This document shows, piece after piece, positions 41,401-50,400 of a stretch of 64,000 bases of DNA (its first letter is position 1; the number at the start of each line of letters is the position of its first letter). A program made the position numbers and the translations under genes. Source of the DNA: Undaria pinnatifida (lineage: Eukaryota > Sar > Phaeophyceae > Laminariales > Alariaceae); assembly GCA_012845835.1 (NCBI GenBank), contig JABAKD010000013.1:11293201-11357200 (forward strand). Direction: 5' to 3'. Below the pieces are notes generated by a model. That model had not been told where the DNA came from and ran no database searches. It saw nothing but the letters and a program-made list of their open reading frames with translations.

Positions 41401-44400
41401 CTCTCTCTTATACTGCAATAAACATGCCCGCACGACACTCCTAGGGCTGCGTGTGATGTTTGACGAGGGCGAGGGAGAGAGCCATAAAATCGTCGTCCTT
41501 TTTTCCTTCTGTCTATTTTCCGTCTGCTCGCACGTGCTTCCGTTCGGTGCGGTCCGGTTCGGTTCGGTTCGGTTCGGTTCGGTTCGGTTCGGTTCGGTTC
41601 GGTTCGGTTCGGTTCGGTTCGGTTCGGTTGGGTTTGGTTCGGTTCGGTTCGGTTCGGTTCGGTTCGGTTCGGTTCGGTTCGGTTCGGTTCGGTTCGGTTC
41701 GGTTCGGTTCGGTTCGGTTCGGTTCGGTTCGGTTCGGTTCGGTTCGGTTCGGTTCGGTTCGGTTCGGTTCGGTTCGGTTCGGTTCGGTTCGGTGCGGTGC
41801 GGTGCGGTGCGGTGCGGTGCGGTGCGGTGCGGTGCGGTGCGGTGCGGTGCGGTGCGGTGCGGTGCGGTGCGGTGCGGTGCGGTGCGGTGCGGTGCGGTGC
41901 GGTGCGGTGCGGTTCGGTGCGGTTCGGTGCGGTTCGGTTCGGTTCGGTTCGGTTCGGTTCGGTTTGGTGCGGTTCGGTTCGGTTCGGTTCGGTTCGGTTC
42001 GGTTCGGTTCGGTTCGGTTCGGTTCGGTCGGTTCGGGTCGGTTCTGCGCGGCACGAAATACTACGGATGCCACACACAGGCCAAGGTGATCGAGGCTCAA
42101 GCAGCGGTGCAACGCCACCGGACTGCGTTGTCAAACGACGAAACACCGACAAGAATCCCTCCTGGAAGTCCCAAAGGCACCACAAGCGGCGAAAACAAAA
42201 ACGGTTCTTCGCTCGAAGTAAAGTTATCGACAGCTGCGACAGCAGGCGGTATTGCCGACGGGGACACGACGCGAGAGCAAGAAAACGCGCGGCGAGAAGA
42301 CGAGCGGCAAGATGTCGAACAGCGAGATGCCGAGCGACCAGGTGCGGGGCCGATTGACGTTAGGGGGGCGGAGGAAGAGGGCAGGGAGGGCGGGGAGAGG
42401 GTTAAGGGGGGTTCGGGAGGTGCGGGGGGGGGGGCAGACGGCGGCAGCGGCGGTGGCAGCGGCGGCGATGATAGCGCTCCAGAAGAAGATGTGAACGCGA
42501 AGAGGAAGGAGGAGGAGGCGGCCGCTCTATCGTCGCACCTCCAGGTCATCGCGATGCACATGGTGAGAGGATGGGCTGCAGGCGTGCATGTTTTTACTCA
42601 AACTGTTAACGTTGCCACCGACGTAGAGATACCTGCTAGGACGTCACCGCATGATACCACTCTGTATCTCTGTTTTTCTCTTTTGGGCTGAAAGTCCACA
42701 TATGCCACAGGGCACGTAGCGCGTGCCCGCGGTGACAGCGGGGAGGGGAAGTGGGGGGTAGGCTATATGTCGATGGAGCTGTGAGCGGGGTGTGTCTGGA
42801 AGGAACGCTAGGGGGAAACGGTAGCGGCTGCTTGGATGCCATGGGTGTTGGTGCAGGTCGTCCTCCCTTCTTGCCTGGTCGGCGGAACCCCAACGTGTTC
42901 CTTCCCGTCGTTGCGGGGGTACGAGGGTCTATGGTCTAAAGGCTACGGACATGCCTTATTTATTTAGTGCAACTCCCCCCCCTCATATTTTTGCCCACTC
43001 CGTGTTCCTTTGCTATTTGTTCATTTTTCCTGCCCTGTCGTTTGTTTTTTGTCCCCCCCTGCTTCGGCTGGGCGTCGGCGCGGCAGGAGGATGAGCTGCA
43101 GATGATGCGCAGCCTTGTGGATGGAGAAGGGGTTGGCGGCGTTGTGCGCCACATTCGCGCCGTGAGGGAGGAGGTCGAGTCAGCGGAGGATGAGGCCCGC
43201 CGAACGTACGCCGTATCGAGGTTCGTGCTTTTGGCTACGTATGGTAGAATCAAGAATGCCCCTACTGTTCTCCTTACGTCCGCAGCGTTATCAGCACCCT
43301 GCTCCGTTTCGAAAGGGATGCGAGGTCAATGGTAGACTAAAGCAACCAACAAATGAGTACTCCCCCTCTTCCCCTCATCCCCCCCCCCCCGCCCCGACCT
43401 TCCCCTTGCGATGCATTCTACGGTAAACCGGTGCACATGGAATTCATAGGCCCCTCGCGTGAGGAGCTCTGCGCTAACTTGCGAGCAAAATGAAAAACAC
43501 CACCCGAAGAATCCCGTGCCTTGCGCAGGATGTACCGAATATGCTGCTGCTGTGGCACAGATTATACTACCACGATATTCGGTAGTTGTTCGGTTGAGGA
43601 GCCCCATGAACCAGAACCGTTTGGGCCATATTCGGTAGTTATTCGGTTGAGGAGCTCCATTAACCAGTACCGTTTCGGCCGAATATTGCTGCCCCGACCG
43701 CTGCACTGCACGCGTCTTTCCGTAGGTAATGGCGTCCTCTGTTTTCGTGCCATGACCAGCTCCTTTCCTCCTTGTCCCTCTGCTACCTCGCCACGAAACA
43801 GTCCTCCGCTTTGACGACCCCCCCCGGTAACACTTGCCACCCTTTTTAGCCGCCGTTGGCCTCAGAAAGCGTCTTTACTCCGAACAACAAGGGGGAGCTT
43901 GCCGTTGATCCCTCGGTGGCTTGAAGCACCTTTGAGGTCGTCTGCTAGACATTGGGACCAGTTGTGTTCAGGGATTTTCGCGGGTTGAGTTGCTTCCCAC
44001 GGGTCAGGTCGATTCAGGGTAATCCGGCCCGACCCGTTAGGGTTGCAAGCCTCTTGACCCGGCCCGACCCAACCATCAAGATTTCGAACACCTCTAGACC
44101 GGACCGGGCTCGAACCGCGAGGATTTGAACGCCTCCTGACCCTACCCGCGGGTCCGGCCATGACCCGTGAACAGCCCTGGTTGTTTTCTCGTCTGCCTGA
44201 TGCCGGATTCTCCCCACCAGCCGTCGCGCCAAACGTCACTCGACGAGTTAGACGCTCGTTGTCCGTCCGCTGTGCGGCTCCCTCGAAGAGGAGGTTTCCT
44301 ACAGCATGTACACGCTCGCGCTCGCTTTTTAACAAGAATGCGCACGTACTCACTTTTTAACGAGATTGCACTCGGCGCACGCGCACCTTCTTTTACGAGG

Positions 44401-47400
44401 GTGTACTCGACGTACGCGCGTTTTAGCGAGAATGCGCTCGGTGGTTGATGCCTTGAGTACTTGAGCTCGAAGAGCGCCGATATTTTACTCAACTAGGTGC
44501 TCAGCCCCTGCTTTCGTCCTTCTTGCAATGAGAGCGGATAGTTGTTCGTCAATCAATCGATCGAGCCGCAGAATGACGACTTCGTTTCCCTTTCTGGAGA
44601 TGGATAGCTCACTTGGCGCTCCTCCGATGCACAGCGCGGACTGAGCGATCCATCTCCAGCGCAGTGAACGAAGCCGTCGATCTGCGGCTCGATCGATTGA
44701 TCGACGGGTATCCGCTCTCATTGTGAAGAGAGATAAACAGGGTTCGAGCACCGAGTTGGGGGTAACTCGGCGCTCTCCGAGTTGCAGTGCTCAAGACGTT
44801 GATCACCAAGGTATAGTCTCGTTAAGTAGTGAGCGCGTGCGCCGAGTACACGCTTTAAGAGTGAGCGCGTGCGCTGACTAAACCCTCGTTGAAGAGTGAG
44901 CGCATGCATGTATATGCTGTACGTGTGTTGTAGGTGTACGTGATATTTATAGTTCGGAGGACGTAGACAAGAGTTGAGCCACCCCCCTAGAAAACTCATG
45001 AAAAATTGACACGTCTGACAGATAATGATCTAGGCCATCTAGATCCTGTATCTGTGCTTGTGGCATCATATCATGTGCAGGATCTTTGTAGTACAGATCC
45101 AACCCAGGAAACTTGAGCTAGGTCACCCAGATCATACGTCCTCCACCAGACAACATGATCTATGGGCCGTACAGATAATGTAAACCAGGGATCTGCCTGC
45201 CCTGAGAGACGCGGATCGTGCATAAGAATGTGACGTGTCCGCCTTCTGGAATATTTGCATGTAGATATTTATACACGCAGGTGTAGGCCTGGGGCCATGC
45301 ACCCACCGTGTTGTTATGTACTAATCCAGCGAAGAAGCAGTAAGTTGATCTGTTGATTACCCAGCATTCAGGTTGCTATTGCACGCAGAATTCGCCTGGC
45401 CAAAGAAAAAGGTATTTTCAACGTGAGCCAGCCTGTGGCACTACCCACTAAACCACTCTCCAGAGTGAGTGGTCTGTTATTAGTGTATAGTGCTAAACCA
45501 ACAGAATATATGCCTTCGAGCTCGTAGCACCAATCTCGTCGGCGTGGATGTCCGGGGTGAAGTCCTTGCCATGGACTGCTCTCGGAAAATCGAGAGCATT
45601 CGACCCTTCTTCAACTTTTTCAACTTATAATCGGTGGCCCATGGTACTCGGCCTTGAATCCGGCACACCAGGCTCAGAAGCGAACGATCTGAACTTTAGC
45701 TCGGTGGGTAGATCGTCCTCTTCTGTCTCTGGCCTGCGCGGACGCAAGTCCCGGCATTATCGGTCACTTACGTGATTTGAAAAAGTCTGGAAGGTTTTTG
45801 ATTCCCCTAGAGCAGTACGTGGCAAGGGGTTTGCACAGGGGTTGAATGCTAACGAGGCCGCCGAGATTCGATGACCTCGAAGGTATGCGTTTTGTTGGAT
45901 ATACCGCTCAATACTTGGAACCAACAGCTCTAATTGTAATATAAATTACGAGCGGGCGTTGAGCAGGTTGTCGAGGGTAAACTCGGTACCGATGTGTGCT
46001 TCAATACTCAAAACACCACTTAGCAAGTACGCTCTGGTTCAGATGTCCGTTGACGAGCTTACGAAGTGAAAGAAAACACATATTGGAACATCATTTCACT
46101 ACACAAGCTTTCAAGTTTAAGGACAGAATATGTTACAGCTTGGAACGACGTTTTTCTACCTCGTAGCGCGATCTGCCTGACTGCTGTAGCCACTCGAAGA
46201 GTCGTGTTTACGATAGACCCGAAGGATGCGCCAGCTAGCGTTGGGCTGCGAAAGCAACTGAGTTAAATCGACACACGACGCGTGTGAAAATACGTGGAAG
46301 CGTGGTGAGCTAAAGCTTTATTTTTCCCCATCCGCCGGAGGATGAAAGAAGAAGAAAAAAAAGATAGATATACTATATGGGATAGTATCCTATTGAGTCG
46401 ATGCCCTACAGCAGCACCAATGGCATTCGTATCGTATGCGGCATATGGCGTATCGTAGGATGAGCAGTGTGCGTATCAGCTAGTGCGTATTTTACTCGAC
46501 TGGCCCTTAAGTAACTGTTCGACGAAGCCTAATGGTAACGAAGTTGCGGTTCGACGAAAATCGGTTAGTTGGTTGTGCCGCTATGTAATTTGGATTGACA
46601 GTTGACAAGCTGTATGACAGCGAGCAGCGGGAGTGCTTACCCCCCCCTATCCCCCCCCTAGTATATATATAATAGTTGGCCTCGGTTTTCCCCGACGCTG
46701 TAAAACGTTATATGTATATTGGGGTTGGCGTTAGTTGGCAACGGCGCTGTTAAACATGCCAGTCACTGCGTGAGCTAGACAACCAGGATACCGTTTTTTG
46801 TTTTTTGTTTGGCGCTCACCATGATTGTTTTCGAGTTAGATCATATTGTGCGGGGTGGAGAACCCTAACTCCGCTCAAGGGGAATAGTCGCATCACGTAG
46901 TGTGAATATGGTAAGGCACCCACGAGGCAGTTACATAGTAATACCCAATGCTGTCTCTGGAGTGGCCACACCACAAAACAAAGTAACTCATTGGCGCTGT
47001 CATCCATAAGCAAGAAAGTAGGCACATGGTGCCGAAGTCCGCCTTACGAGCGGTTCTTGGGTTCTTGGAAGGATGCAGTTCACCCGTCATGCGGCTCGCC
47101 AAACACCTCACGGCGCTTCGCGCTTGGTGCAAGCAATGTCTGTCTGGTTGGTGAACACTCGACGTGCTCCGTCCCGGCATAGTAGGGATGCGAGGATCTA
47201 TGATCATACGACTACGGCCATGCACAAACTGAGTACACCCCCCCTCAGCTGCTCACTCTCCTTCACACCCGCTTCCGAGCCCTCACTAGTTCATGGCGAT
47301 AAAACCGTGTCTTGCCCAGAGATCGCCACTATATAACTGAGGCACCAACGTCTTACATTCCATCAGCGAAGTTCGGGATGTTTAACATGTCTGCGCTTAG

Positions 47401-50400
47401 CCTCCAAGGTCCGTCATCTGCCAACGTCTGAGACCAGCTCCTCGTCAAACCACTTGAGGACAGTCATAACCAGACGATCTGAAATATCGCAGACACTGCG
47501 GATGATCTTCCCGACGCTCTCGCTTTGTGCCTTCTTGAGGGCCTTAACGTGCGGCATGAGGTGGTGGGTGCGCTGTCGGCGCTGGAGGCCATTTGAATCC
47601 ATAGAAGGAGCTTGCAGTGTGCCGTTCGGAGCTCAGCATGTGCTCCAGGCCGAGAGTCCTCGTCACAGGCCTGTGCAGCAGGGTCTCCATCGCCTCGGCC
47701 TTTGGCATGCGCACCTTCAGAGTGAACGGGGCGGTCTCCATATCGTACGACCCCCGCTTGAATCGTTTGTAGCATGCCCATGCGACTCGGATCCGTTGCT
47801 TGATCACGGGCAAAAGCTGTCAGCGCTCGCGTTGACAAGGCCTCCCACGTACAAAAACTGCATTGCCTGCCTACACCTTTGGCCTGCTGCTTTGAAGACG
47901 AGCGGTGAGGCCCGGGGTGCCTGGTTGATGGCTGCAGTTGTATGGTCTTCGTATTTTTCTCGGGCACCGTCGGACCTGGTGCTTCGAAAGCGTTAACGAC
48001 GGCCGTCATCATATCTTCGCGAAACCTTCCGCCGACTTAGGAGGCAACACCTGCATCGTCGGCGTGTAGCATACCCCAGACTGCCCTTCATGTGCATGCT
48101 TATGAGTCAGCGTTTACCCCCACTCCGTCCTTCTCCTGGTGAACCTAATCCCTTGTAATGTTTGGGTCCGTATCGAAGCGTATCAGCACGGCGTGTATCG
48201 CAGCGGAATGACGTTGGAAAGAAGCCGTGGCAGCACACGCCCTTGCCGCAGCCGCTGGGCGACGTCAAACCATTCCGAATGCTTACCATCAGCCGTAAAT
48301 GCACGAGCTCACATGCCCTCGTGGAGCTGGTGGATAGAGGTAGTAATTTTTGGCACGTCGAAGCGTGCGAGCAACCACCCAGAACAGCTCTCGGTCAACG
48401 GAGTCATATGCTTTCTGGAGGTCGACGAAGTATATGTACGGGGAGAATTTCCTAGCTCGCGGAATTTCTTATTGCAGTCGGCGCATGGCGAACAGCATGT
48501 CGACCGTTGATCGCCGTGGTCGACAGCCGCACTGTTCCTGGGGGAGTGTATCCGTCCGGCCTAGCAGTAGATGCTGAGGTAGGACGCAACGATTTTCAAC
48601 AATAACTTTGCTTGCATGACGAGCGAAATGCCTCTGTGGTTGTTTCAATCAGAGCGACCCTTATTTTCATACAGAACCATGATGGTCGCATGTTTCCTTT
48701 ACTGGGGTAATTCTCCCGTATTCCACACGTTGACAAGGATGCCGTGAAAGCACCGCATGAATTGAGATGGATTCGAGGTGACCGAATTTAGCATACCGGC
48801 GGGAACAGAGTCTGGTCCCACCGTTTTCCAACTTGGCATGCCCCGAATCACCGCCACCAGGCCGTACATGGTTGATCAATCTCCAAGCGATAGTAGAGAT
48901 GAATCAATCAGGGACGATATGACGAGGGTAGTTCGGAGTATGCCGAATCGGAAAACTTGGGGTGGCCGAAATCAGCAACTCGGCCGGAAGGGAGTTTAGT
49001 CCAAGCCAGCATACCCCGAATCACCTCCGTCATATCGTGCTTGATTAATTTATCTCCGAGCGACAGTGCCAATGGCCGTTGTGAGAACAGGGCGCCCATT
49101 GTGGCCGATCAGCGCTCCATCCCCACAGCGACCGTTCGTTCTCGTATCGCGTGCAGATGATCCATGGACGATATGACGAAGACAACTCCGGGTATGGGTA
49201 TTGGAAAAACGTTGAGAGCAGATTTGCGTCTTGCCGAGTTGACGATACTCGACCATCCCGAAAGGAGTCTGGTCCCATCGCCTATCCAATTCGGCATACC
49301 CGAGTTACCTTCGTCGTATCGGGCTTTGTCTGGTTCATCTCCTACGGATAGTGCGAACGGTCGTTGTGGGAATAGAGCGCTGATTGTGCATTGCCACAAC
49401 GGCCGTTCGCCCTCGCATTTGCTTGGAGATGAACCAATCATGGCCATTATGCCAGGGGCAATTCGGGGTATGCCGAAGTGGAAAGCGGTGACATCAGACT
49501 CCCGTCCGACCGAGTTTTGGAGAACTCGGGGTGGCCGAGTTATTGAAAACCGGCCACCCTGAATTCGTCCGGTGCTTTTACAACATACTCGTCAACATGT
49601 GGAGAACGGGAGAAGCCCCACATCGCATTTTTTTATTTTTCTTCTTTTTTTTGCTCATGCCATCGATTATCTTCGCACTTTTTCTCTCCTTCTCCCTCCC
49701 TAGACTTGACTCAGATCCGGAGTCACTAAAAAGACTCTTCTCCGCGCTCTCCACAATGGTACGCGCCTTTATTTTTTTGTTGGCGAGCATAATTCAGCAC
49801 TTTCTTCGTCGACTCGCGTGGAATCGTGCTTACCCACGCTATAAAGCGCTCTCGGCGGTTGATGTCTAGAAAATATTCATCTCCATAGAGAAATTTGAAC
49901 CCCTGACTCCAACCTTAATATTGTTCGAGGTTGACCACTAGACCACCGGGGCGACCGCCTATGGCAAGATGCGACCATCGAGGTCCATAGAGACTGGTCT
50001 GATTGCAACAATCACAGAAGGACTTCGCTTGTTGCTTATGCAAGCAAGGTGTCATTGAGAACCGTGGCGTCCCACCTCAGCCACTGCGAGGCCCAGGGGA
50101 TACTCCCCAAGAACAGTGCGACTCTCGCCTGGCGCGATCAACAGTCGGCATGCTGTTTGTCGTGCGCCGACTGCAAGAACTCAGACGAGCTACGTAGGAA
50201 ACCCCCCTGTACGTGTGCTTCATCGACCTCCAGAAGTTATATTACCCCGTTGACCAAGAGCGGTTTTGGGTGGTTGCTTGCACGCTTTGGGGTACCAGAG
50301 AAGATGCCCACCGTTGTTGTACGCCAGTTCCACGACGACATGCGACCTCTCGGCGGATGATGGTGAGCATTCGGAATAGTTTGACGTCACCCAGGGACTG

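Noticed and set aside
41364-42185. 530- and 273-codon frames with Gly-Ser-Val-Arg-Phe or Arg-Thr-Glu-Pro-Asn repeats
   Set aside because: Array translations. Only the part of the plus frame from 42,080 is real, as exon 6.
49880-49957. Possible functional tRNA gene
   Set aside because: Clear A- and B-box, but the acceptor stem does not close and the sequence runs into a SINE body with A tail; no intact cloverleaf.
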